Shown here: positions 7,529 through 15,545 of the stretch, one piece after another
Position numbering within the stretch: the stretch's first letter is position 1
Layout of the letters: every line of letters starts with the position of its first letter
NCBI GenBank assembly: GCA_900751785.1
Contig: CAADSM010000096.1
Coordinates: forward strand, 1 to 49,008
Direction: 5' to 3'
From: Lachnospiraceae bacterium
GTDB taxonomy: Bacteria > Bacillota > Clostridia > Lachnospirales > Lachnospiraceae
DNA length: 49,008 nt
Position numbers and translations under genes: made by a program
Notes under the pieces: generated by a model
Database searches by the model: none
Seen by the model: only the letters and a program-made list of their open reading frames with translations
Told to the model about the DNA's origin: nothing

Positions 7529-9739
7529 GTGGAGGCTGTAACGGGATATGTTGATCATATCGTATTCCGCAACGAAGAAAACGGATATACGGTATTTAAT
7601 CTGGAAAATGATGACGGTGAACTCACATGTGTGGGAAACTTTAATTTTATCAATGAAGGTGAACTGATGGAGCTGCAGGGTGAGTATGTTACCCACAATG
7701 TCTATGGAAATCAGTTTAAAGTTTCATCATACCAGGTGAAGGAGCCGGAGGATCTTGTGTCTATAGAAAGATATCTCGGATCCGGGGCCATAAAAGGAGT
7801 CGGGGCTGCCCTCGCAGACCGGATCGTAAGACGGTTCAAAGAAGATACATTCCGCATCATAGAGGAGGAACCGGAGCGGCTTGCGGAGATAAAAGGGATC
7901 AGCGAGCGGAAAGCACGGGAGATCGCGGTGCAGGTCGAAGAAAAGAAGGATATGCGGAAGGCGATGATCTATCTCCAGAAATATGGCATTTCGATCAGTC
8001 TGGCTGCAAAGATCTATCAGCATTATGGCATGAAAGTGTACAGAGTGCTGGAAGAGAATCCTTACCAGCTTGCAGACAGCATCGAAGGAGTTGGATTCAG
8101 GACAGCTGATGAGATCGCATCGAGGATCGGCATTCACACCGATTCGGACTACAGGATCAAAAGCGGGATCTTTTATACGCTTCAGCAGGCCGTGAGCGAA
8201 GGCCATGTCTATCTTCCTCAGGATGTGCTCGTCAGGCGTGCGAGTGCCCTGCTGGAGGTTGAGATCCAGAATGTTGAAAAATATGTCATGGACCTGTGCA
8301 TCGAGCGGAAGACCGTGATGAAAGAGGCGGATGGGGAGATCAGGGTCTATCCGGCGCACTATTACTATCTGGAACTCAACACGGCAAAGATGCTCCACGA
8401 CTTGAATATTGACTGTGAGATGCCGGAAGAAATGATGGAAAAGCGGCTGAAGGCGGTCGAGAGAAAGGAAAAGATCGAGCTGGATCCCATGCAGCACCGG
8501 GCGGTCATCGAGTCGATCAAGCACGGGCTCCTTGTTCTTACGGGAGGTCCCGGGACCGGAAAGACGACAACGATCAACACAATGATCCGCTTCTTTGAGA
8601 GTGAAGGGATGAGTATCCTTCTTGCAGCGCCGACAGGGCGGGCGGCAAAGCGTATGACAGAGGCAACGGGATATGAGGCGCAGACGATCCACAGACTTCT
8701 CGAGGTGAGCGGAGGCCCGGAGGAAGAGGGCAGTGCCGGCGGATTCATGCGCAACAGAGAGAATCCTCTCGAAACGGATGTGCTGATCATTGATGAGATG
8801 TCTATGGTGGATCTCACGCTCATGCATGCGCTCCTCTCGGCCACGGTGCCGGGGACGAGGCTTGTCTTGGTGGGGGATGTGGATCAGCTTCCTTCGGTGG
8901 GACCGGGAAGTGTGCTGAAGGATATCATCCGTTCGGAGTGTTTTCCGGTCGTGCGGCTGACCAGGATATTCCGCCAGGCAGGGGAGAGCGATATTGTCGT
9001 GAATGCGCATAAGATCAATGCGGGAGAGCCTGTGATCCTGGACAATAAGAGCAGAGATTTCTTTTTCCTCCGGAGGCAGGAGCCGGATGTCATCATCAGT
9101 GTGATGATTACACTGATCCAGAAGAAGCTCCCGAACTACGTCAAAGCGAGTCCCAATGAGATCCAAGTCATGACGCCTACCCGGAAAGGACTTCTCGGCG
9201 TGGAGAGACTGAACGGGATACTCCAGAGATATCTGAATCCGGCCGCGCCGGGGAAAGAAGAACGGGAGATCAACGGCAGGCTTTTCCGCGAAGGCGACAA
9301 GGTAATGCAGATCAAGAATAACTATCAGCTGGAGTGGGAAGTGAGTACGAAATTCGGTCTCACTGTTGACAAAGGTCAGGGCGTTTTTAATGGAGATATG
9401 GGAATCATCCGCGAGATCAATCCATATACGGAAACGCTCGAAGTGGAATTTGACGAGGCGAGGAAGGTGAAATACAGCTTTGAGATGACGGAGGAACTGG
9501 AGCATGCTTATGCCATCACAGTACATAAATCCCAGGGGAGCGAGTATCCGGCTGTGATCATTCCTCTGCTGCCGGGGCCGAGACTCCTCTACAACAGGAA
9601 TCTCCTGTATACGGCAGTTACCAGGGCAAAAAGATGCCTTACGATCGTTGGGAGTGATATCACATTTCAGGAAATGATACAAAACAAGAGCGAGCAGGAA
9701 AGATATACAAGCCTTTCCGAGCGCATCAAAGAGTTCTAA
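7529..9739 (+). CDS. recD2: RecD2-type DNA helicase
   Basis: RecD2 is a 5'-3' superfamily 1B helicase found in bacteria without RecBCD and linked to replication-fork repair. The 736 residues carry an N-terminal OB-like and helix-hairpin-helix region (about 1-200, with IKGVGAALADRIV and IEGVGFRTADEIA), Walker A GGPGTGKTTTIN (about 339), Walker B VLIIDEMSMVD (about 418) and the C-terminal motif AYAITVHKSQGSEYP (about 662), typical of UvrD/RecD-like domain 2B. The start is a GTG at 7529 behind AGAAGGGG; no ATG fits the conserved N-terminus. Its last codons overlap the open frame of comF. Confidence 0.93.
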   Translation: MEAVTGYVDHIVFRNEENGYTVFNLENDDGELTCVGNFNFINEGELMELQGEYVTHNVYGNQFKVSSYQVKEPEDLVSIERYLGSGAIKGVGAALADRIVRRFKEDTFRIIEEEPERLAEIKGISERKAREIAVQVEEKKDMRKAMIYLQKYGISISLAAKIYQHYGMKVYRVLEENPYQLADSIEGVGFRTADEIASRIGIHTDSDYRIKSGIFYTLQQAVSEGHVYLPQDVLVRRASALLEVEIQNVEKYVMDLCIERKTVMKEADGEIRVYPAHYYYLELNTAKMLHDLNIDCEMPEEMMEKRLKAVERKEKIELDPMQHRAVIESIKHGLLVLTGGPGTGKTTTINTMIRFFESEGMSILLAAPTGRAAKRMTEATGYEAQTIHRLLEVSGGPEEEGSAGGFMRNRENPLETDVLIIDEMSMVDLTLMHALLSATVPGTRLVLVGDVDQLPSVGPGSVLKDIIRSECFPVVRLTRIFRQAGESDIVVNAHKINAGEPVILDNKSRDFFFLRRQEPDVIISVMITLIQKKLPNYVKASPNEIQVMTPTRKGLLGVERLNGILQRYLNPAAPGKEEREINGRLFREGDKVMQIKNNYQLEWEVSTKFGLTVDKGQGVFNGDMGIIREINPYTETLEVEFDEARKVKYSFEMTEELEHAYAITVHKSQGSEYPAVIIPLLPGPRLLYNRNLLYTAVTRAKRCLTIVGSDITFQEMIQNKSEQERYTSLSERIKEF

Positions 9740-9744
9740 ATCTT

Positions 9745-10419
9745 CTGTATCCGCCGGTCTGTCCGTTCTGCGGGAGGATCAGCAGGGAGGGGATCTGCAG
9801 CAGCTGTGCAGAGAAGATTCCTTACATTACGGAGCAGGGCTGCATGCACTGCGGCAGGCCCCTCCGCGACGAAACGAAAGAATTTTGTCATGACTGCGGA
9901 AAAAAGCGGTCCTATATACGGCAGGGGAGGAGCGTATGGCTGCACAGCGGTCCTGTGCCGGGGGCTGTTTATCGATTTAAGTATCAGAATAAGAGAAGCT
10001 ATGGACAGATCTTTGCGGCAGAAATGGAACGATGCTGCGGCGGACAGGTGAGGATATGGGAGATTGATGAGATCATGCCGGTACCGCTCCATCCGTCCAG
10101 AAAACGTATGCGTGGATACAATCAGGCGGAGATCCTCGCGTCAGAGCTGTCTCAGCGCATGGGGATCCCGCTTAAGAATAACGTGCTTTTCCGGATCAGG
10201 AAGACAGTTCCGCAGAAGGAGCTTGATGATGAAGAACGGAGACAGAATCTCCGGGGAGCGTTTGGCGTTTCGGCAGAATGGATACCGTGCAGAAATGTAC
10301 TGCTGATCGACGATATATATACAACAGGGAGCACGGCGGAACGCTGCGCAAAAATGCTTAAAAAAGCGGGAGCTCAAAATGTATACTTTTTGACCATAAG
10401 CATTGGACAAGGTCTCTGA
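9745..10419 (+). CDS. comF: ComF-family amidophosphoribosyltransferase-like protein, non-canonical start
   Basis: ComF proteins pair a zinc-binding N-terminus with a phosphoribosyltransferase domain and are needed for DNA uptake in competent species. The C-terminal PRPP motif LLIDDIYTTGST is clear, as are DEIMPVPLHPSRKRMRGYNQAE and QKELDDEERRQNLRGAF. The first ATG in frame is 9844, but the frame upstream encodes the expected family start, LLYPPVCPFCGR...CSSC, completing the four-cysteine cluster with CMHCGR. From the stop at 9655 down to 9844 there is no ATG, GTG or TTG in this frame. I place the start at CTG 9745 provisionally; translation may depend on coupling to recD2, whose stop is at 9737-9739. 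An ATG 9844 start would lose the first zinc-binding pair. Confidence 0.85.
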   Translation: MYPPVCPFCGRISREGICSSCAEKIPYITEQGCMHCGRPLRDETKEFCHDCGKKRSYIRQGRSVWLHSGPVPGAVYRFKYQNKRSYGQIFAAEMERCCGGQVRIWEIDEIMPVPLHPSRKRMRGYNQAEILASELSQRMGIPLKNNVLFRIRKTVPQKELDDEERRQNLRGAFGVSAEWIPCRNVLLIDDIYTTGSTAERCAKMLKKAGAQNVYFLTISIGQGL

Positions 10420-10523
10420 GTATATGATATACTAAAAAATAATGGGCTGGCATCATAGGAGGATCATATCCCGCAGGTGAAAAAAGCCCGTGCAGAGCGA
10501 AGAAAGGGTGTGAAAACAGAATC
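10420..10523 (+). promoter_or_regulatory. Gap before the c-di-AMP cluster, weak promoter candidate
   Basis: TTGGAC (10403-10408) and TATACT (10428-10433) could form a promoter, but with a long 19-base spacer. Downstream, GGGCT (about 10444) can pair with AGCCC (about 10487) around a purine-rich loop. No known riboswitch motif (including the ydaO c-di-AMP type) is recognisable. The ribosome site GAAAGGGTG precedes the next gene. Confidence 0.25.
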
Positions 10524-10925
10524 ATGCTGGATAAGAGCAGGATACGCCTGATGACAAAGATGGCGATATATGAAAAAGAATATGCTGAGGAAGACCTGAA
10601 AATCTGCAGTTATTATAAAAAAGATTATTCCAGTCTCAATACATGGATCACGATCATATGGATCACTGTGGGATATGCTCTTGCGGCAGGCCTGTTCCTG
10701 ATGTTCAATGCGGAAGCTATACTGGAAGGAATCACATTTTTAAAGCTCATACTCCTAGCCGCAATAGCAGTTGGAGTATATCTTGCACTGGTCATTCTAT
10801 ACGCCATAGGAGCGGGAAGATTTTACAAAAAGAAACATGTCAGTGCAAAACAGAGAGTGAAAAAGTATTACAGGGATCTTTCCCGATTAGAAAAGATGTA
10901 TAAAAAGGAGCAGGACAGAGCATGA
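10524..10925 (+). CDS. Unknown small membrane protein, cdaA neighbourhood
   Basis: The 133-residue product has a charged N-terminus, two predicted membrane segments (about 40-62 and 70-97) and a basic, coiled-coil-prone C-terminal tail rich in K and R (about 100-133). I do not recognise the family. Its stop overlaps the next start (ATGA, 10922-10925), so translation is coupled to the second unknown membrane protein, and cdaA follows closely. A role as a partner of that protein is an inference from coupling only. Confidence 0.75.
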   Translation: MLDKSRIRLMTKMAIYEKEYAEEDLKICSYYKKDYSSLNTWITIIWITVGYALAAGLFLMFNAEAILEGITFLKLILLAAIAVGVYLALVILYAIGAGRFYKKKHVSAKQRVKKYYRDLSRLEKMYKKEQDRA

Positions 10926-12043
10926 GTACATTACTTGTTTTGAGAGAACGGTTACGGAAGCTGTATGCGGAATATACAGTATATATTGTAAAATTGCTGC
11001 AGTTTGTCATGGGGCTGCTTCTCTTCTGGATGATCAACTCCAACATTGGATTCATGGAGACAGCGTCTTCTGTCTTCTGTACAGCCGGACTTGCGGTGAT
11101 CTGCACCTTCCTGCCGGTGAACGTGCTGGCGATCGCGGCAGCCGGACTTATCCTGGTGCAGTTTTATGCACTGTCAATGCCTATCGCTATTGTATCTTTT
11201 GTTATCTTTCTGATCATGTACATCTTCTATTTTCGGTTTGCGCCGAAGAAGGCATGGTTCATCATTCTTGCAGGACTCGCATTCGGACTTAGGATCCCGT
11301 TCGTGGTTCCGATAGCGTTTGGCCTCATGGGCACACCTGTGTGGATCGTGCCTGCGGCATGCGGCATCATTGCATATTACATGGTACATTTTGTGAAAAT
11401 ATCAGCTACAGCTCTGAAAAATACTGATGCGGCGGGCATGGCTGAGGGCCTTATGAGCTTTACGCGGCAGGTCCTTGCAAATAAAGAGATGTGGATGATG
11501 GTGATGATCGTCGTGATCGGAATCCTCGTTGTAAATACAATCCGCAATCGCGCGGTGGATCATGCATGGAAGATCGCTTCGGCGGCGGGAGCAGTGGTCT
11601 GCGTAGTTGCTGCGGCAGCTGGAAATATTGTGCTGGAAGTGAATGTTTCCTATACAGTGCTTGCCGTAAGCGCTCTGCTCGGTCTTGCCGTGGGGTTCAT
11701 TCTGGAATTTCTCTTTTTCTCAGTGGACTATTCACGCACCGCGAATATGCAGTTTGAAGATGATGAATACTACTACTATGTAAAGGCTGTGCCGAAGATC
11801 GGAGTCCCGGTCCCGGAGAAAAAAGTCACACATATAACAGAACATCAGACGCAGGAGACTGTTGTAATGGACAGCGGCGCACAGGCGCAGCTGTCGCAGC
11901 AGGCCGGTGAAGGGAAAGAAGAGCAGGCCAAAAATGCGGCGGCGGATCTTGAAGCAGGAAGGACAGCTGATGAGATCCTGCTTACAAGGAGCCTGAGCAA
12001 AGAACTGGGGCTTGACCAGGAGAGGGACAGTAAGAGGGAATAA
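10922..12043 (+). CDS. Unknown polytopic membrane protein upstream of cdaA
   Basis: The 373-residue product has about eight to ten hydrophobic segments between residues 20 and 275, among them a long alanine/valine-rich pair near 218-270, and then a hydrophilic tail of about 100 residues. The tail starts with FEDDEYYYYVKAVPK and is rich in Q, E and A, so it is probably cytosolic. I do not recognise a named family or catalytic motif. The start overlaps the preceding gene by four bases, and cdaA begins 50 bases after its stop. Conserved placement next to the c-di-AMP synthase would suggest a regulator or transporter linked to that signal, but this is not shown by the sequence. Confidence 0.75.
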   Translation: MSTLLVLRERLRKLYAEYTVYIVKLLQFVMGLLLFWMINSNIGFMETASSVFCTAGLAVICTFLPVNVLAIAAAGLILVQFYALSMPIAIVSFVIFLIMYIFYFRFAPKKAWFIILAGLAFGLRIPFVVPIAFGLMGTPVWIVPAACGIIAYYMVHFVKISATALKNTDAAGMAEGLMSFTRQVLANKEMWMMVMIVVIGILVVNTIRNRAVDHAWKIASAAGAVVCVVAAAAGNIVLEVNVSYTVLAVSALLGLAVGFILEFLFFSVDYSRTANMQFEDDEYYYYVKAVPKIGVPVPEKKVTHITEHQTQETVVMDSGAQAQLSQQAGEGKEEQAKNAAADLEAGRTADEILLTRSLSKELGLDQERDSKRE

Positions 12044-12093
12044 AGTACAAAAGACAGATTTTTGTGTGAAGAAATGAGGCGGTAAAACACGCT

Positions 12094-12957
12094 ATGATGG
12101 ACTGGATAACAACTTTTTTTAATAATTATACAGACGGCGCATATATTCCAAGCATACGGGGGACAGATGTGCTGGAGATCCTGATCATGACAGTGATCCT
12201 ATATGAGATCATGCTGTGGATCAAGAATACAAAAGCCTGGATGCTCCTAAGGGGGATCATTACACTGGGAGTATTTATCCTTTTGGCTTTTCTCCTGCAG
12301 ATGCATACCATCCTGTTTCTTGCGAGAGAATCGATCAATGTGCTGGCGATCGCGGCTGTAGTCGTGTTTCAGCCGGAACTCCGTCGGGCCCTGGAAAAGC
12401 TGGGCGAGCGGAATCTGCTCAGTAATATTAACCCCTTTGACAGAAATAAGACGAATCAGCGGTTTTCAGATGATACCGTGGAGAGTATCGTGAAAGCCTG
12501 CTATGATATGGGGAGCGTCTGTACGGGCGCTCTGATCGTCGTAGAGCAGGAGATCCAGCTCACCGAGTATGAGATGACGGGGATCGAACTGGACTGCAAG
12601 GTATCTGCTCAGGTGCTGATCAATATTTTTGAACACAATACTCCGCTTCATGACGGAGCTGTTATCATCCGCGGAGACCGTATCACATCAGCAACCTGCT
12701 ATCTTCCGCTTTCAGATAATATGTCGATCAGCAAGGATCTTGGGACAAGACACAGAGCCGCGCTGGGAATGAGTGAGGTATGCGATGCACTCGTTATTGC
12801 TGTATCAGAGGAAACCGGGCTGGTATCAGTGGCTTCGGGCGGCAGTCTCTCAAGGGGTGTGACTGAGGAGGAACTGAGAAAACGGCTGAGCCAGATTCAG
12901 TATAGAAATTCCGAGCCGAGGAAGTTTACTATACGGAAAGGATGGCGCAGATCATGA
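12094..12957 (+). CDS. cdaA: Diadenylate cyclase CdaA (c-di-AMP synthase)
   Basis: CdaA makes cyclic di-AMP from two ATP and is the main membrane-bound synthase in Firmicutes, controlling potassium and osmolyte balance and wall stability. The 287 residues show about three N-terminal membrane segments (22-90) followed by the DAC domain, with the catalytic DGA motif (HDGAVII, about 185-190) and the RHR motif (GTRHRAALG, about 216-224). The length is normal. It overlaps the start of cdaR, the usual gene order. In many Firmicutes glmM follows; here the third gene is HPr-like. Confidence 0.95.
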   Translation: MMDWITTFFNNYTDGAYIPSIRGTDVLEILIMTVILYEIMLWIKNTKAWMLLRGIITLGVFILLAFLLQMHTILFLARESINVLAIAAVVVFQPELRRALEKLGERNLLSNINPFDRNKTNQRFSDDTVESIVKACYDMGSVCTGALIVVEQEIQLTEYEMTGIELDCKVSAQVLINIFEHNTPLHDGAVIIRGDRITSATCYLPLSDNMSISKDLGTRHRAALGMSEVCDALVIAVSEETGLVSVASGGSLSRGVTEEELRKRLSQIQYRNSEPRKFTIRKGWRRS

Positions 12958-14258
12958 AGAAATACAGGCTGACGAGAAATATGGGACTGAAGATCATGGC
13001 ATTTGTTTTTGCAGCCTTTCTCTGGCTGATCGTAATGAATGTGGATGATCCGGTGGACCGGAAGACGTATTCAAACATTCCGGTCATCTTTGCCAACGAT
13101 GATATTATCTCGCAGGAGGGCAATGTCTACCAGGTGCTGGATGAACAGAATGTGAGTGTAGTCGTGTCTGCAAAAGCATCTGTGCTTAAGGATATCCATT
13201 CCGATGATATCGTGGCGACGGCGGATATCAAAGAGATGGATACAGATACCGGGCTGGTACCGATCCAGGTGACGATCAATAACCTGACTGCCGGCGATGA
13301 TTATCTGTCTGCGGAGGCCGTGCCGCGGAATATTCAGATCCAGGTGGAAAAGACAGGGAAGAAAGTGCTGTCTTTGACAGTACGCAGAAATGGAGATCCC
13401 AGAGATGGATATATCGTCGGTGAGATGACTGTGAATCCGGAACAGATAACGATAACCGGGCCAGAGTCTATTATTGAGCAGGTAGAGACTGCGGTTGCCT
13501 GGATAGACACAGAAGGGATCTCGCGAGACAGCGATAAGACCGGTGAACTCAGGCTGTATGATGTGTATGGCAATCAGGTGAGCTCGAATCAGATTTATAA
13601 TAATCTGGGAGAAGACGGGATTACAGTGCATGTCGAAGTGCTCCAGGGAAAAACAGTCCCTGTCACGTTTGATGTTTCAGGTACACCTGCAGAGGGATAT
13701 CGGTATGTGGAGTGTACGAGCGAACCGGCAAGTGTGCAGATTTATGGAAAGAGTGATGTGCTGCAGGACATAGATGCCATTGAGGTGCCGGGCGACGTGC
13801 TGAATATAGACGGAGCGGCAGAAAATGTGGTGCAGAGTGTAGATATCACGCCGTATCTTCCGGAGGGTACCATGCTCGAGGAGGGTTCTACGGGGACGCT
13901 TTCAGTTACTGTCGTGATCGAACAGGAAGGGACAAGAACGATAGATTTTCTTGTGAGTTCTATAAGGATCACAAATCTTGCGGATGACCTGCAGGTATCG
14001 TATCAGCCGGATGCAGAGATCTCGCTCCAGTTCAGAGGACAGCAGGAGCTCCTTGACGTGCTTGATATCAGTAACGCTGTATCAGTCAATCTGAAAAATT
14101 ATACACAGGAGGGAACATTCAGTATTCCAGTCGATATTGATATTCCTGACGGGATTGTGATAGTAGGAAGCCCAACGGTGGAGATAACGCTCCAGAAGAA
14201 ACCGGATACATCAGAGCCTTCCGGAGATCAGGGAGAGGCAGATGAAAATGCAGAGTAG
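12954..14258 (+). CDS. cdaR: CdaA regulatory protein CdaR (YbbR domains)
   Basis: CdaR is a membrane-anchored extracytoplasmic protein that binds CdaA and tunes its activity. After a short basic start there is one membrane segment (LKIMAFVFAAFLWLIVM, about 11-27) followed by about four YbbR-type beta-rich repeats to about residue 415, then an acidic tail. The repeats are recognised by recurring blocks such as NIPVIFAN...VYQVLDEQ, VSGTPAEGYRYVECTSEPASV and LADDLQVSYQP. I prefer the ATG at 12954, whose ATGA overlaps the cdaA stop; an earlier ATG at 12942 has its ribosome site too close. Confidence 0.92.
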   Translation: MKKYRLTRNMGLKIMAFVFAAFLWLIVMNVDDPVDRKTYSNIPVIFANDDIISQEGNVYQVLDEQNVSVVVSAKASVLKDIHSDDIVATADIKEMDTDTGLVPIQVTINNLTAGDDYLSAEAVPRNIQIQVEKTGKKVLSLTVRRNGDPRDGYIVGEMTVNPEQITITGPESIIEQVETAVAWIDTEGISRDSDKTGELRLYDVYGNQVSSNQIYNNLGEDGITVHVEVLQGKTVPVTFDVSGTPAEGYRYVECTSEPASVQIYGKSDVLQDIDAIEVPGDVLNIDGAAENVVQSVDITPYLPEGTMLEEGSTGTLSVTVVIEQEGTRTIDFLVSSIRITNLADDLQVSYQPDAEISLQFRGQQELLDVLDISNAVSVNLKNYTQEGTFSIPVDIDIPDGIVIVGSPTVEITLQKKPDTSEPSGDQGEADENAE

Positions 14259-14310
14259 GGAGTAATGCTTTTGCACAGCATAAAATGAGTATGATAAGGA
14301 GTTGAATGAG

Positions 14311-14586
14311 ATGGTAAGCGGCAAAGTCAGGATCAAGAATCCTACCGGTCTCCATCTGAGACCGGCAGGACTGTTCTGCAGGACAGCAATGCAGTTCGAA
14401 AGTAAGATAACGGTCCATAAAAAAAGCAGGAATGAAGATGTGACAGCTAATGCAAAGAGCGTTCTAAGCGTGCTGGGAGCATGCGTGAAAAGCGGCGATG
14501 AGATCGAGATCGTCTGTGAAGGGAAAGATGAAAAAAAAGCGCTCGATGTAATGGTGCAGCTCGTTATAGACGGACTGGGAGAATAG
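14311..14586 (+). CDS. ptsH: HPr-family phosphocarrier protein
   Basis: HPr passes phosphate from enzyme I to sugar-specific PTS components and, through its regulatory serine, takes part in catabolite control. The 91-residue protein has the active-site histidine exactly at residue 15 in GLHLRPAG, with Arg17 conserved, and an AKS motif (Ser50) aligned with the HPr regulatory serine. The ATG at 14311 follows AAGGAG at nine bases; the frame extends to a TTG at 14302 but without support. It sits between cdaR and a nucleotidyltransferase rather than beside ptsI, so it may be an additional HPr or Crh-like paralogue. Confidence 0.85.
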   Translation: MVSGKVRIKNPTGLHLRPAGLFCRTAMQFESKITVHKKSRNEDVTANAKSVLSVLGACVKSGDEIEIVCEGKDEKKALDVMVQLVIDGLGE

Positions 14587-14604
14587 ACTCGGGAGGTAAG
14601 TGAG

Positions 14605-15531
14605 ATGAGCAGGGCTACATTAGTGATCATGGCAGCCGGACTGGGCAGCCGTTTTGGAACAGGTATCAAGCAGTTAGAGCCGGTCGGTCCCAACGGAGAG
14701 ATCATTATGGATTATTCCATCTATGATGCACTGGAGGCGGGATTCGATAAGGTTGTATTTGTGATCCGCAAAGATCTGGAAAAGGATTTCAGAGAAGTGA
14801 TCGGGAAAAGGATCGAGAAGATAACAGAGGTGGCATATGCATACCAGGAAGTGACTGATATCCCTGAGGAATACAGGGACAAATTCAGGGGGAGGAGTAA
14901 ACCGTGGGGAACCGGACAGGCTGTCTTGTGCTGTAAAAATGTCGTTGACAGCCCGTTTCTCGTCATCAATGCAGATGATTATTACGGTAAAGAAGCCTAT
15001 AAGGAGGCTTATTCCTATTTGACAAGCATGTCAAAGAATGGTAAAATACAAATTTGTATGATTGGCTTTGTGCTGAAGAATACGCTCAGTGATAACGGAG
15101 GCGTGACGCGCGGTATCTGCCGGGTGAATGCTGACGGTATGCTGGATGGGATCACAGAAACTCATAATATAGAAAAAGACGGAGAAAATGCGGTGGTCAG
15201 GAACGGAGAGGACATAACATATCTGGATATAGATTCTCCGGTGTCCATGAACATGTGGGGACTGCCCCGGGAATTTTTTAAGATGCTCGAAGACGGGTTT
15301 TCAGATTTCCTGGAGAAGACGCCGCAGGATGATCCGAAAGCAGAATATCTTCTGCCTACTCTGATCGGGCACCTTCTGCAGGAAGAAAAGATCAGCGTAA
15401 AAGTCCTCCGGTCAGAAGAACAGTGGTTCGGAGTGACATATAAAGAGGATAAGGATGCGGTAGCATGTGCTCTACAGCGATTGACGTTAAATGGAAGTTA
15501 CCCATCTGTTCTGTATACATTGAATAGATAA
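14605..15531 (+). CDS. Sugar-phosphate nucleotidyltransferase family protein
   Basis: The 308-residue product begins with a nucleotide-binding motif, VIMAAGLGSRFG, and GIKQLEPVGPNGEIIMDYS, as in NTP-transferase enzymes that make activated sugars or alditols. NADDYYG (about 121-127) would supply metal-binding aspartates. The substrate cannot be read from the sequence. It lies 18 bases after the HPr gene and 14 bases before an LCP enzyme, so a role in supplying a wall-glycan precursor is plausible. The ribosome site GGGAGGT supports this start. Confidence 0.8.
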   Translation: MSRATLVIMAAGLGSRFGTGIKQLEPVGPNGEIIMDYSIYDALEAGFDKVVFVIRKDLEKDFREVIGKRIEKITEVAYAYQEVTDIPEEYRDKFRGRSKPWGTGQAVLCCKNVVDSPFLVINADDYYGKEAYKEAYSYLTSMSKNGKIQICMIGFVLKNTLSDNGGVTRGICRVNADGMLDGITETHNIEKDGENAVVRNGEDITYLDIDSPVSMNMWGLPREFFKMLEDGFSDFLEKTPQDDPKAEYLLPTLIGHLLQEEKISVKVLRSEEQWFGVTYKEDKDAVACALQRLTLNGSYPSVLYTLNR

Positions 15532-15545
15532 AAGGAATCAGACCA

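Noticed and set aside
7727..9682. 651-residue minus-strand ORF opposite recD2
   Set aside because: Antisense shadow of a conserved gene; rich in H, R and D with no recognisable domain or ribosome site.
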